Shown: positions 22,233 through 33,935 of the stretch, in pieces
How positions within the stretch are numbered: the stretch's first letter is position 1
How the letters are laid out: every line of letters starts with the position of its first letter
DNA from: Calliphora vicina
Lineage: Eukaryota > Arthropoda > Insecta > Diptera > Calliphoridae
Length of the DNA stretch: 64,000 nucleotides
NCBI RefSeq assembly: GCF_958450345.1
Contig: NC_088781.1
Span: 22,349,857 to 22,413,856, forward strand
Direction: 5' to 3'
Made by a program: the position numbers and the translations under genes
Notes under the pieces: generated by a model
Databases searched by the model: none
What the model was told of the DNA's origin: nothing
Seen by the model: the letters and a program-made list of their open reading frames with translations, nothing else

Positions 22233-23648
22233 CGAGCCCTTAGCGCCAAATTATCGTAAGCGACAAAACACAAATTTTACAGGAGAAGGTTTTTTTTTCA
22301 TTATTTTGAAATTTATATATATGTAGAATTAAAAATGTTATGATGCGATATAATATATTTTCGTTCAAGCTATTTGTCTATTTTTCAAAAATATTGATAA
22401 GTTTTGACAATTTAAAATTCATGGAATACTTTATAGAAAAATATGACAAAAAATGTTCTTTATTGAATTTTTGCATAGATAAAAATTTTTCGAATTGAAA
22501 TGCAATTTTTATTTATGAATAGTTTTTAATGAAATTTCACAGTTATGTAGATTTTTCTATTTAAAATGGAAATATAGAAACGAATTTTGAAATTTATTAT
22601 CAGCAATCCCGCAATTCCCAAAAAAGTGTTGAAAAATTCCAAAAATGGTAATTTTTAGTTCTTTGGCTATAATATCCATACCAGGGTCGGGGTTATCGGG
22701 ACCCTTTACAAAATAACTAGAAACATATTGAGCCACCTATAATCGGTTACTATATTTTGATATCGGATACGCGATTTGAGAATTTTTGCCCTAAAGTTTT
22801 ATTTTACATAAAAAAATAGGTGTTTTTTGAAAGGACCTGGTCCCCTCGGTAACAACAATTTTGAAATTGGTTTTCCTTTAAAATATTTTATAAAAACTTA
22901 GCTTTCAGAAAGTAGAAATTCCTTATACATCCTCTTAGAAATTTTTTGCGATAACTTTAAAAGAAAAAAAGTTACTTTTTCCCAAAAAATTAGCGAAAAA
23001 TCGCTTTTTAAAAATTTTTTTAAATTCAAATGCATATAACTTTGGTTTTAGTCATTATTTTTAAACAATTCTTTTTCCATTTGACACATACATGTGTTGT
23101 TAGTCCAATAAAGGAAAACTGGAGAAAATCGGGAAATATTTGGATGCGCTGTTATCAAAAAACTGGAGTAGGGTGGGTAAAAATGTTGAAAATTTAATTT
23201 AATTTAAAGATTCTACGTGTATAATGTTTTTGAAATCGGAACTCAAACCAAGAAATAATATCGTTTTAAAAATGTAACATACCCGAGGTGTCCTACTTTG
23301 AGGGCCCTTGGTCGTGCTTGTGTGGTCTACGTTCATAACTTAAACTCGACAACACTTCTTCTTTGCGCATGTGAAATTTCATTCAAACCAATCTAACCAT
23401 TTAGAAGTTACAGATTTATTTCCCTCTTTTTTTCTATACCACTGTGTGTCGCTTACGATAAAATTTGTTTACTGTAAAATATAAACATTGACTTACGATA
23501 AAATCTTACCCCCTATATTTTTGATGTTATTTATAATTTTGATATTCTGAGAACGCTAAAACATCAGTCGGTCCATAGAATTTTAATTTCTGCAATAAAA
23601 CAAAAATTTTAAAAATGTCGCTTACGATAATTTGACGCTAAGGGCTCG
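22233..23648. mobile_element. DNA transposon family D with 33-bp inverted ends
   Basis: Ends CGAGCCCTTAGCGCCAAATT..GTAAGCGACA and the reverse complement with one difference (GCGTC for GCGCC). The flanks both read AGCA (22229-22232 and 23649-23652), a possible 4-bp target duplication. Most of the interior is a family C element. The end motif CTTACGATAA recurs inside the right end. No open reading frame. Confidence 0.65.
22365..23444 (-). mobile_element. Transposon family C, copy inside family D (5' end unclear)
   Basis: The right end ATTTCCCTCTTTTTTTCTAT and ACCACTG matches the ends of the family C copy at 53187-55150. The body shares GCAATCCCGCAATTCCCAA, CTATAATATCCATACCAGGG, CGGGGTTATCGGGACC and AACTCGACAACACTTCTTC, all reversed relative to that copy. 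Its other end is diverged or missing. Non-coding. Confidence 0.65.
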
Positions 23649-23879
23649 AGCAGATCTCTCCCGAGTATATTTGATATACTGATGCCAGTATGTAGTCGCT
23701 TTGGAAAATTGATTACATCCATATTATCCATCAATGCTGTATTATTCATGCTGAGATTTCGGCCATCAAGAGTGCAGTATATTTGCTAAGGTACTACAGG
23801 ATATGTAGCGACATCTAGATTGGTATATGAATGCCGGGTATTTCTTAACGAGATAGCGAAACTTTTGTAACCTAGTGCT

Positions 23880-24148
23880 ATTCTAGGTGCCTGGTTATTC
23901 TGATCTATGTACCTAGCAATAATGTTTCCAGGTATAAAATAGATGGTATACTTTGACAATATACTCGATATTCAAGCTTAAATGGCCTAAATATTACTGC
24001 CACTTGTCAGTAGCTCTGATGAGAATCTCACGGGTTCATCTAGGATCCTCATGTGAGGAAATTTAATCTTTACTTTAATGACATCTGCAGAAGTTGTCAT
24101 GATGATGACAAAGAGATGGCGGTGGAAGATTTCCTCTGTATTTTCTAG
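23880..24148. other. Spacer before the mariner pair, no gene
   Basis: No motif or exon was seen. The small minus-strand ORFs here extend out of the neighbouring mariner remnant. Confidence 0.35.
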
Positions 24149-24846
24149 GTATTGGGTGTATTCCATTGGCAACATATGATTCTCTTGAGGCCAATAACAA
24201 ATTAAGCCAATATAGGATACTCTGTTCCAGAGATAACATTCTGCATCGATCGAAATAAATAGAAGTCGGACGGAGCACGGTCATTCTAAATAGTTTTTCA
24301 GGTATTGCAACATATGGCCGATTATTGTCATGGAATATTACGAGCAATTTTCGGCCAATACTCGCTTCAAATGAATGACTTTCGTTCGGACAGACTGTGA
24401 CAGTCTGGTCAGATTTCAGCAGCTCGTAATAGATAGGTCCCTTTTGGTCCCACCAAAAGCAGATAATTACCTTATCGTCATGGATATTTGGCTTTGGTGT
24501 TGATTCGGTTCAAATACGATCTCTTACGCTTCGGGTTATCGTAATGATCCATTTTTCATCGCATGTAATGATTGGGTGTAAAAATGATTTTCTATTAAAG
24601 CCTTCAAGCATCATTTCGGACATGCAAAATCGTCTTTCAAGGTCTCTTGGTTTCAATTCGTATGGTACCAAATTCCCCTGCCTTTGGATGAATCCTGCTA
24701 CTCGCAAACTTTTAGAAGTTGCTGCTTGAGCTAGTCGCAATGCTTTTGCAAGCTCTTCTTGAGTTTTACAACAATCTGTAATACCTCCAATTGGTCCAAC
24801 ATTTTTGGCTGGCCTCTGCGATCTTTGTATTCCGTGTAAAAATCAC
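24149..24846 (-). pseudogene. Mariner transposase pseudogene M3
   Basis: Minus-strand copy with the 3' inverted repeat remnant TATTGGGTGTAT at 24149. Recognisable parts: HTH region TSKSLRVAGFIQRQ and VPYELKPRDLERRF, first catalytic Asp in ITCDEKWI, second in FHDNNRPY, and a decayed C-terminal part. Stops and frameshifts between the parts inactivate it. The N-terminal part ends at 24846, where it meets an oppositely oriented copy head to head. Confidence 0.8.
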
Positions 24847-25312
24847 CACTTCTTTAGTTTGAAAAAAAGTGCTGCTGAAGCACACCGATTGCTCACCAAA
24901 GGTTTCAACTTGCGAGAGAGGGTTTGAGCGTTTCAGAAATGGTGATTTTGACACGGAAGAAACAGATCGCCCAGGCCAACCAAAAAATTTTAAGACCAAG
25001 AATTGGAGGCATTACTCCATGAAGATTGCTGTCCAACAAGAGCTTGTAAAATCATTGGGAGCTATTCAAGCTGCAATTTCAAAACGTTTGCGAGCAGCAG
25101 GATTCATCCAAAAGCAGGGAAATTGGGTACTATACGAATTGAAGCCGAGAGACCTTGAAAGACGATTTTTCATGTCCGAAATAATCTTTGGACGCTAAAA
25201 AAAATCTTTTTTGCACCAAATCATTATGAAGAAAAATGGATCCATTACGTTAACCCGAAGCCCAGTGAAGCCCAGTTGAATCGACACCAAATCCAAATTT
25301 CCATGACGGTTA
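24847..25312 (+). pseudogene. Mariner transposase pseudogene M4 (N-terminal half)
   Basis: Plus-strand copy from TTCTTTAGTTTGAAAAAAAG through the HTH region (AAISKRLRAAGFIQKQ, LYELKPRDLERRFFMSE) to just past the first catalytic region (EEKWIHYVNPKPS; the Asp of the usual DEKW is Glu here). The C-terminal half is absent; a solo LTR begins a few bases downstream. Confidence 0.75.
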
Positions 25313-25318
25313 GGTAAT

Positions 25319-25884
25319 TGTTACGTTTTAACCTTTTCAAAACGTTGGTTTATTTCCTTTAAATAAACCGGATACTTTTGATTGCAAATAAAAGCCGTTT
25401 AGTAGTTTAAAAATGTTAACAACTCTTGGTTTATTTAAAATGTACAACAACAGAATTAAATAGTCACTCTTTGATGTTTATTCGAATAGCGTCTCTGATA
25501 AACTCAACTCACGACTGCAACCACGGCCACTATTTATACACACGCCATCTCTGGTGATGTTCTTTAACTGTCAAAACTCGTATATTCGAAGACTAGACGC
25601 TTTCTAATACACACGCCATCTCTAGTGAACTTTCTACAATGTTCTTTAACTGTCAAAACTCGTATATTCGAAGTTGAAAGCTTTCGAATTTGAATATACG
25701 AGTCGCAGAAAACATTCAGCGTTGCCATACCTACGATCAATGATCAACTCAAAGCTTTTTTTCAATGTTAATAATACCCACAGATTTGTTACAGTTTGAG
25801 AGGCACTGCTGTTTGAAAGCAGTATGTAACTTTAAATCAACCGTTAAAATCGTTATATTTGAATTCAAATACAATATCGTAACA
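25319..25884 (-). mobile_element. Solo LTR, family E, copy 1
   Basis: A 566-bp LTR on the minus strand, beginning TGTTACG and ending CGTAACA. ATAT follows it on the right; the left flank is TAAT, so the duplication is imperfect. It carries AACCGGATACTTTTGATTGC and a duplicated middle (ACACGCCATCTCT and CAAAACTCGTATATTCGAAG each occur twice). No internal retrotransposon sequence adjoins it. Confidence 0.8.
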
Positions 25885-25888
25885 ATAT

Positions 25889-27745
25889 ATTATTATACAA
25901 CCAATATCTTGTATTCCCAAAAAACTGTATTGGTTTTAAAAATTAAATGGAAATTTATTGGTATCCTTTTTCATATAGCGAATTTGCTTTTTGTTGGCGT
26001 TCGTGTTGTGTTTGTGTAAAACCCGATTTATGTTCGTTGCTCGTGGCTGTGTTTGGTTCTTATTGCTTTAAACCAGTGGTCGGCATAAAGAGAACATTTT
26101 TATAAACTTTCTTTGGCATTCGTGTTGTTAACCGATTATGTTCGGCCTCTTGTGTCTTTGAGTGCCTAGCAATATTTTAAATGGTTAAAAACAGAAATAA
26201 ATTCCCCCATAGTTAATACCTTTTCCTGTCACTCACTGTACCTACAGCCGCATACAGTAAAACAGCCATTTGTTAGGTATAATTTTTTTTATTCAAATAT
26301 TTTTTTGTTGTTGTCTGTTGCATGTGGGGAATAAATTAAATAAAATGTTAAAATTAAAATCATTTTCAGTTTCATTTCACTTCAAACCTTCCAAACAAAA
26401 TAAAAACAACAACAAAAACCAAAATAAAATCAACAGTATTCTATTCTATTCTGTAATAAATATCATACGTACGTAACTAAATGAAATCATTGCAATTTAC
26501 TCCTAGTAGTAGTGGCGCAAAATTTCGAAAGATGCATGTAAAATTACAATTTCGAATAGAAAATATTGTAGCAACTTAAATGCGGGTGCTTATCAAATTG
26601 GAATAAATTAAATGCAACTATAAAAGTGCAATGACAGTTTAGTTTTTTGTTCAACATACATAGATAGATTTAAATTTGTTATTGTAGTTTTAAATAAATT
26701 TTAAGTGCCACTAATATGATGAGCCGGGCATGTGATGATGATATTTAAATTAAGCAGACTAAATAATGGTTTTTTGGGTGGGAGAATGTACGTTTAGGCA
26801 GGTGTTAGTTTCAATATTTAGGCTTGAATTAGGTGTTTTGGTTGCAAAAAAATAAATAAGATTAAATAAATCGGTTTAATAGAAATTATTCAAATTTCCT
26901 TAAATATAAATCGTTAAACCTACAACTGGTTACTTGGGGATGTGGTGGTTACCACAAGGTAGTCATTCACGTGACTAGTTATAAGCTTAGCGCTCCCTTC
27001 CCTTTGATTTATTAATTTTTCAACCTTTACCAGCTAATTAGTAATTTAACTTTTATTAAAATTATATTTTTTGCCAACAGCTGCACTCGGCGACATCACC
27101 ATAATTAAATTTATTATTTTCTTAAGAAATTTAATAAAGGAAATTCCATTTAAACAATATTGATTCCAAGTATGTACTTAAATATTTACATACAAACATG
27201 AATAAATATGCACTTGATACTTATTACAAGTACAATTTTATTGCTATTGTCTGTCGGTCAATTGTGTTTGCCATAGAAATATTAAGGTGTTTTTACATAT
27301 TTAATGAAAACAAATAAATATTTATTGAAAATCAAATGTCAATAATAAATTTTTGAAATAAACAACGTTTCAAACTACTTGCCAAATATGGAAACTACAT
27401 GAAAAACATTGTCTGAAGAATTCATTATTCGAATAGCTATTGTTGGCTGTATAATTTCAATAAGAATCTGTTTAGATATTTTTTAACAAACAAAGTTAAA
27501 AAATAATTATATTTGCTTTAAAAATACTCAATATTTTAAATGCTGGCCTTTGACCTAGATGATGAAAAGGTCAAATTTATGACCAAAAAAAATACTTTTC
27601 CAAACTCCAATAATTCAGAACAGAAATTGGTATTTAATTTAACAGTTTTAAAATTATTGTACAAAAAATTATTCTTCCAAAATCCATTTAAGAAGAATTA
27701 AAATTAGAAACCGATATTTTAAGCTAGAAAACTAAATCAATGATT
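25889..27745. other. Gene-free stretch
   Basis: AT-rich. Two diverged copies of CATTCGTGTTGT..ACCGATTATGTTCG occur (about 25998-26035 and 26118-26145), and CAGTGGTCGGCATAAAGAGA at about 26074 looks like a hAT-type terminus without a visible partner. No coding exon was identified. Confidence 0.4.
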
Positions 27746-29520
27746 TAAATAATACAAGCGAAAACACTTAATTGTGAATAAATTCGAAAAGAATCCATCG
27801 ATTTTTATGATCAATATCTCATTTTATTCCCATTACACGTGGCTTTGCGATAAAGCACCAAATCTGAACAATTTCTGCAGTTTTCGATTTTTCATGATTT
27901 TTTTAAATCAAACAAATTTTATATTTTCATGTAAAAAATCTATTTTTTGCTTCAATTTGTTACTATAACTCCGAAACTACTGAGCCGATTGAAACACAAT
28001 ATATATGTGAAAACTTCTACATAGTATGGGGAAAATGTTTTCATAATTCAATCATTCAAAAGAAGAACATTAACTACTCGATTTTATGTATATCAAACAA
28101 AAAACAAAAATTTTGTGAAAATGAGCGAATTCACTTAATTGTGAATAAATTCGAAAATAATCCATAGATTTTATAATCGATATCTCATTTTGTTGCTATT
28201 ACATCTAGCTTTGCGATAAATTAATAAATCTGAACAATTTCTGCCGTTTTAGATTTTTAATGATTTTTTTAAAACAAAAAAAATAGCTATTTTCACGCAA
28301 AAAATAAATTTTTTGCTTTAATTTGTTATTATAACTCCGAAACTACTGCGCCGATTAAAACGCAATGTATATGTGAAAACTTGTATATAGTATGGGGAAA
28401 ATGTTTTCAAAATTCCATCAATCGAAAGAAGAACATTAACTATTCAATTTTATGTATATCAAACAATAAACTAAAATTTTGTGAAAATGAGCGAATTCAC
28501 TTAATTGTGAATAAACTCGAAAATAATCTATCGATTTTTATGGCCGATATCTCATTTTGTTCCTATTACATATGGCTTTGCGATAAAGCAATAAATCTGA
28601 ATAATTTCTGCCGTTTTCGATTTTTTATGATTTTTTTAAAACAAAAAAAATGCTATTTTCATGTAAAAAATCTATTTTTTGCTTCAATTCGTTTCTATAA
28701 CTCCGAAACTACAGAGCCGATTGAAACACAATATATATGTGAAAATTTGTATATAGTATGGAGAAAACGTTTTCATAATTCAATCAATCGAAAGAAGAAC
28801 ATTTACTACTCAATTTTATGTATATCAAACAATAATATAAAATTTTGTGAAAATGAGCGAATTCACTTAATTGTGAATAAATTCGAAAAGCATCAATCGA
28901 TTTTTATGATCGATATCTCATTTTGTTGCAATTACATCTAGCTTTGCAATAAATTAATAAATCTGAACAATTTCTGCCGTTTTCGATTTTTAATGATTTT
29001 TTTAAAACAAAAAAAATTGATATTTTCATGTAAAAAATCTATTTACTGCTTCAATTTGTCATTATAACTCCGAAACTACTGAGCCGATTGAAACTCAATA
29101 TATATGTGAAAATTTGTACACTGCATGGGGAAAATGGTTTCAAAATTCAATCATTCAAAGAACATTAACTAATCGATTTTATGTATATCAAACAAAAAAC
29201 TAAAATTTTGTGAAAATGAGCGAATTCACTTAATTGTTAATAAATTCGAAAATAATCCATCGATTTTTATGACCGATATCTCACATTGTTCTTATTACAT
29301 GTGGCTTTGCAATAAAACAATAAATCTGAACAATTTCTGCCGTTTTCAATTTTTCATGATTTTTTTAAAACAAAAAAATTTTATATTTTCCTGTAAAAAA
29401 TCTATTTTTTGTTTCAATTTGTTACTATAACTCCGACACTATTGAGCTGATTGAAACACAATATATATATGAAAATTTGTACATAGTATGGGAAAAACTA
29501 CAATACATCAAAATTGTGTA
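27746..29520. repeat. 366-bp satellite, array 1 (about 5 units)
   Basis: Tandem units of 363-366 bp; the landmark GCGAATTCACTTAATTGT starts at 28125, 28491, 28857 and 29220. Each unit contains CTCCGAAACTACTGAGCCGA, GATATCTCATTTTGTT and TTTCTGCCGTTTTCGATTTT. The 186-codon ORF at 28381-28941 runs across one and a half units and is not a gene. Confidence 0.9.
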
Positions 29521-30828
29521 GTAGTTTAAAAAGCCTCTAAAATTTTTTCGATTTTGTTGCTCTGTGTTATATATTATGTAATAGAGAGTAAGCACTTCGG
29601 AAGCTGAATAGCAGACTTAGTGCTTATCCTCTCCCAATTGATCGTTTTTTCCCTTATACTACTGCTGCTAAGTAGCACCTTTTTCGAAGTTTTTTTTTAA
29701 GTTTTGATAAATTCAAATTCTCATTAATATTAATGGCATAAATCTTTAATTAAACAAAACTTTTTTTTCTCAAATCATGTTCACACGACCTCTGACCACC
29801 TCAATCATCATAATTCATATAATCATCATTCGTTATAAAATCATTACGGTGAAAATGTTTAATGATTTTTTACTTTATTACCTAATGACTTTCATTTAAT
29901 TGAATATAAACAATTAGAAATAAAATTAAATGATCAGAGAATAAAATAAAACAATTAACTATTAGTCACGATAATAATGCAACGAATATTTCAATAAATC
30001 ATAATAAAAGACAATGTGGAAAATACAATTTAATAACAAATTTTCAACACTACAATTAAATATGAAATTGAAAACAATAAAAAAAAACAAGAAAAAGAAA
30101 ATTATAGTCTTCCGTAAACAAATGAGATGGGAAATACAAACTAAATTAATTGCATAAATTAAAAGAGGAAAAATAGTCAGTCGTGTTAAGAAAAAACTTG
30201 ATTTATTTCCAAAGAAAAAATAAACAACTAAATAAATATATAAATATTTTAGTACTCTATAAATTTTATATTTGAATAAATTAATAAAGTTTTTAATAGT
30301 TCAAGACCTTTTCAAATAATCTATCTGCATACAAAGATACGAGTATAATAGTAACGTTACTGAGAGACTGAATGATTCAATATCGCCCAGCTCAAACGCC
30401 AAAAGGTAGAGATATGAAATTTGGACTATACTTTCCCCTCTCCCTATGTAGATTCTCTAAAAAGGGATTTTGGGAAATTCAAAAGTCTAAGCGAATTCCG
30501 TAGCCTTATATCTTCTACACTAATTTTTGGTATTTTTTATATAAAATAATGTTTCTGACATCTGAATATTTTATTATGACCTAGCACTAGGATACTGAAA
30601 TTTATTTAAATAAAATTTGTATTATTTCAATGGAAATAAAAAAGTACCAAAAAGCAAACAGCAATTTTCAAATGCAATTTCTTATCTAAATAATACCTAA
30701 ACCATGTTTAAGAGTTCATTGTAATGTTTGAAAACATAAAAACATAACGGTACATGTCAGAGTATTCATGCAGCTTCAAAATGAATTTCACAACATTGTT
30801 GTAATTTGATCAGTTTGGAAGTCGGCTA
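29521..30828. other. Gene-free AT-rich stretch
   Basis: Nothing beyond chance ORFs was found. It lies between the satellite and a family C element. Confidence 0.4.
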
Positions 30829-31510
30829 TACAGTAGTATAGACAAATATAGAGGAAATAAATCTGTAACTTCTAAACGCTTAGTCCAATTTGAATCTGAC
30901 ATGCGCAAAGAGGAAGTCTTGTCGAGTTCAAGCCTTGAGATTGGACCTCATGGGCCCACCAATGGCACGACCAGGTGATCCCAAATAGGTCACTTTTGGA
31001 ACCCCTCGTTTGGATTCCGATTTCAAAAAAATTACAAATAAAGAATCTCCACGCCGAGCTCTATAAAAATCCTTATCGTATCTATCAATTATCTCTTATA
31101 TTTTGGGAGATATTCGTATTTGAATACTAAATTTTCAAAATTGTCCCACCTTGCTCCAGTTTTTTTATATCAGATGGTCCAAATATGTCCCAGGATAAAA
31201 GGACGATTTCAGAATTTCTGAGTATGCAGAACATAATATTATTTCCACGTCTTTTAGAATATGCAAATATTTCTACCATATATATTTTGGTTCTCAAAAT
31301 AAAACTCCGTCCCGAAAGGGCTAAATAAGGGAAAACATATTTTATTCGAAATTATCAAGTCAATTTTGATAAAATTTTAAATATTGGTTCCTCTAGTCTT
31401 ACAAAAATTAAGAGTACCATTTGGAACTCGAGTGTGAAGGTGTAAATAATCCATTCCAAATAAATCTGTGATCACTCATATTTTATACCAAAAATCGATT
31501 TTTAATCGTA
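30829..31510 (+). mobile_element. Transposon family C, copy 3, 3' truncated
   Basis: Starts ACAGTAGTATAGACAAATAT, followed by GAGGAAATAAATCTGTAACT, GCGCAAAGAGGAAGT and GGACCTCATGGGCCCACCA, matching the left end of the copy at 53187. It ends at a family B element. Non-coding. Confidence 0.7.
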
Positions 31511-31516
31511 AATAAT

Positions 31517-32222
31517 GCTACACCACCATAGTGGGGAGGGTATAATGCGTTTGTGCAGATGTTTGTAACGCCCAAAAATATTAGTCTAACACCCACCTTA
31601 AAGTATACCGATAGACTTATAATCACTTTCTGAGTCGATTAAAAGATGTCCGTCCGTCTGGTCGGCTGGCTGTCCATGTAAACCTTGTGCGAAGAGTACA
31701 GGTCGCAATTTTGAAGATATTTCGATCAAATTTGGTACATGTTATCTTTTCGGCCCAAGGACCAAGCGTATTGAAACTGGCTGAAATCGGACCATTATTT
31801 CACCTAGCCCCCATACAAATGTCCTTCCGAAATTGGACTTTATCGGTCATAAATGTTTAATTTATAAATGTATCTCCACAAATTGCGCTCCAAATAAGTT
31901 TTATATATACAAAATTCATGTCACCAAATTTTGTTACGATCGGTCCATAATTAGTCATAGCTCCCATATAGACCCGCTTCCGAAAATCACTTTAACGTGC
32001 ATAAATCGCTTAAAAATGTTGGTATACTCACAAAATTCAACATAGTAAACTTTCATATAGACACAAATCGCAAATCGGTCCATAATTGGTCCTAAGGTCC
32101 ACTTCCGAAAATCACTCAAAAATATAAATTATTGAAATTTTAAAAGAAAAATGTTTTTGCTCTTTTACTTAGTGTAGGGTATTATATGGTCGGGCTTGAC
32201 CGACCATACTTTCTTACTCGTT
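31517..32222 (+). mobile_element. DINE-1-like family B element, nearly complete
   Basis: Begins CTACACCACCATAGTGGGGA (the first few bases are lost) and ends GTGTAGGGTATTATATGG, hairpin GTCGGGCTTGACCGAC, CATACTTTCTTACTCGTTT. The blocks GACCCGCTTCCGAAAATCAC and GGTCCATAATTAGTCATAGC are family B landmarks. A deletion removes part of the second half. Confidence 0.8.
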
Positions 32223-32240
32223 TATACCAAAAATCGATTT

Positions 32241-32275
32241 TTATTGGGTGTATGACCTAAAAATGTGGGATTCAC
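32241..32275. mobile_element. Isolated mariner inverted terminal repeat
   Basis: TTATTGGGTGTATGACCTAA followed by AAATGTGGGATT equals the reverse complement of the mariner 3' ends at 8311-8335 and 33900-33935. No transposase sequence follows directly; a non-LTR remnant separates it from M5. Confidence 0.6.
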
Positions 32276-32394
32276 AATAGATGGCGTATTTTACCAACGC
32301 TCAGGGGATGAACCCTACTCATGCAATGCATTGTGTTGGAACTGGAAAGGAGGATATAAGGAGTAGTGTTTGAGGACATTTGATTTGAATTTTC

Positions 32395-32757
32395 CTACAT
32401 TTAAAAGGGACAGGAAATACTTCAGCAGGAAGCTTATTTCACATACGGACCGTACGGCTAAACAACGATTTTTCTCTGTAGTGTGTTGAGCGATTCACTG
32501 ACCAATCGACCACGAATGAAAAAGCCTCGCTGATTAACGCGTATTTCGTAAAAAAAAACTACGGGTATCGGGAACAAGTTCCCTAATTTCATCAGAATAC
32601 ATTCCATTGTAGTAACGATAGAACAATGAAACACAACACACATTGCGACGATGCTCCAGAGAATCAATAGAGCTGGATAGCCTACTGTCACCAGGGCACC
32701 TCTCCTGTAAGCGGTCGAGTAACTCCAAAATAGACCTTGTAGCACCGTCCCTTACAT
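32395..32757 (-). pseudogene. 5'-truncated non-LTR retrotransposon, reverse transcriptase C-terminus
   Basis: The minus strand reads LLDRLQERCPGDSRLSSSID, SLEHRRNVCCVSLFYRYYNG, then SDEIRELVPDTRSFFLRNTR and, after a frameshift, VNQRGFFIRGRLVSESLNTL. The SLEHRR-x-SLFYRYYNG-x-SDE-x-LVP-x-RNTR order is typical of the region after the reverse transcriptase domain of jockey/CR1-type elements. Only the last hundred or so codons remain, as expected for target-primed reverse transcription. It lies between a lone mariner end and mariner M5. Confidence 0.6.
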
Positions 32758-32784
32758 ATGTATGTGAAAAATTTTGCTTAATTC

Positions 32785-33935
32785 TTTAATTGACAAAAAT
32801 GCCGCTGAAACACACCGATTGCTGGTGATTTTTTTTCGTACGAAAGATGTTTTGTTGATTTTGACACGGAAGAAAAAGATTGCTCAGGCCTGCCAAAAAA
32901 GACCAATAATTTGAGGCATTACTCCCTGAAGATTGTTGTAAAACTCAACTTGCAAAATCAATGGGAGCACTATTAAGTCCTTTGCAAGCAGAAGGATTCA
33001 TCTAAAAGCACGAAAATTGGGTACCATACCAATTGAAGCTGAGAGACCTTGATAGACGTTTATGTATGACTGAAATACTGCATGAACGCAATAAAAGGAA
33101 ATAATTTTTACACCGAATCATTACTTGCAATGAAAAATGAATCCATTACAATAACTCGAAGCGTAAGAGATCGTATGTGAAGCCCGGACAACCAGTTTTG
33201 TGCGGCCAGGTCAGCCAAAAAAGTTTGAAGAAGATTGTTATAAAACTCAACAAGAGCTTGGAAAATCATTGAGAGCAACTCCAGCAGGAATTTCGTTTAT
33301 GAGCAGCAGGGAAATAGGGTACCATACGAATTGAAGCCGAGAGACCATGAAAGACCATTTTGCATGTCCGAAATGGTCCTATAAAAGAAAATAATTTTTG
33401 AACCTAATCATTAGTTGCGATGAAAAATGGATCCATTACAATAAAATGAAGGGTAAGAGATCGTAAAGCCAAATATCCATGTCGCTAAAGTAATTTTCTG
33501 TAATTTATGAGCTGCTGAAATCTGACCAGATCACAGGGTACTTGTACCGAACGCAACTGATTCGTTTGAAGCGAGCATTTGTCGAAAAACTCCCATAATA
33601 TGCGGCCAGACATGAAACCGTAATATTCCATCATGACAACGCTCGGCCACTTGTTGTAATACCTGTCCATAATCCAGACCTTTCCCCGTCCTATCTATAC
33701 AGAACGGTCTTTCTGGGAAAAGTTTCACTTTGGAACAGAGTATCCGATGTTGGCTTGATTCGTTCTTGGCCTCAATAGATGGGCAGTTCTTTTGGCGTGG
33801 AATACATATGTTGCCAGAAAGGTGGGAAAAGGTCTTAGCTAACAATGTCCAATACTTTGAATAAATTTACATTGATCAAATGTTTCAAAATAAAAGCTTA
33901 ACATTTTAAAAAATCCAGCATTTTGAAGTCATACA
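32785..33935 (+). pseudogene. Mariner transposase pseudogene M5 with internal duplication
   Basis: Heavily broken copy with its 3' end (TCATACACCAAAT) at about 33920-33935. The N-terminal half is present twice: CAGGCCTGCCAAAAAAGACC.. at 32887 to ACTCGAAGCGTAAGAGATCG at about 33172, and again CAGGTCAGCCAAAAAAGTTT at 33208 to AATGAAGGGTAAGAGATCG at about 33465. The C-terminal part follows (CATGAAACCGTAATATTCCATCATGACAACGCTCGGCCAC, listed as HDNARP at protein level). Many stops and frameshifts; not functional. Confidence 0.75.

Larger units (their letters stand above)
21549..23879. mobile_element. Composite nest of DNA transposons, possible outer element
   Basis: CACTAGGTGACAAAA at 21549 and its reverse complement with two mismatches (TTTTGTAACCTAGTG) at about 23865-23879 may be the ends of an outer element of 2.3 kb holding three smaller ones. 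A block with TAGTTGCTTTGGAAAA (about 21667) recurs as TAGTCGCTTTGGAAAA (about 23694), in direct orientation. No coding capacity. The outer boundary is uncertain. Confidence 0.4.

Noticed and set aside
20220..24515. tRNA B-box-like GGTTCRA sequences
   Set aside because: No matching A-box, acceptor stem or cloverleaf could be drawn around the few GGTTCGA/GGTTCAA occurrences.
28381..28941. 186-codon open reading frame, the longest in the window
   Set aside because: It lies in the 366-bp satellite, a period divisible by three, so the frame stays open across units. The product repeats itself and has no domain.
32458..32745. 95-codon minus-strand ORF as a membrane protein
   Set aside because: It overlaps, in a partly different frame, the clear C-terminal remnant of a non-LTR reverse transcriptase; hydrophobicity is a frame artefact.
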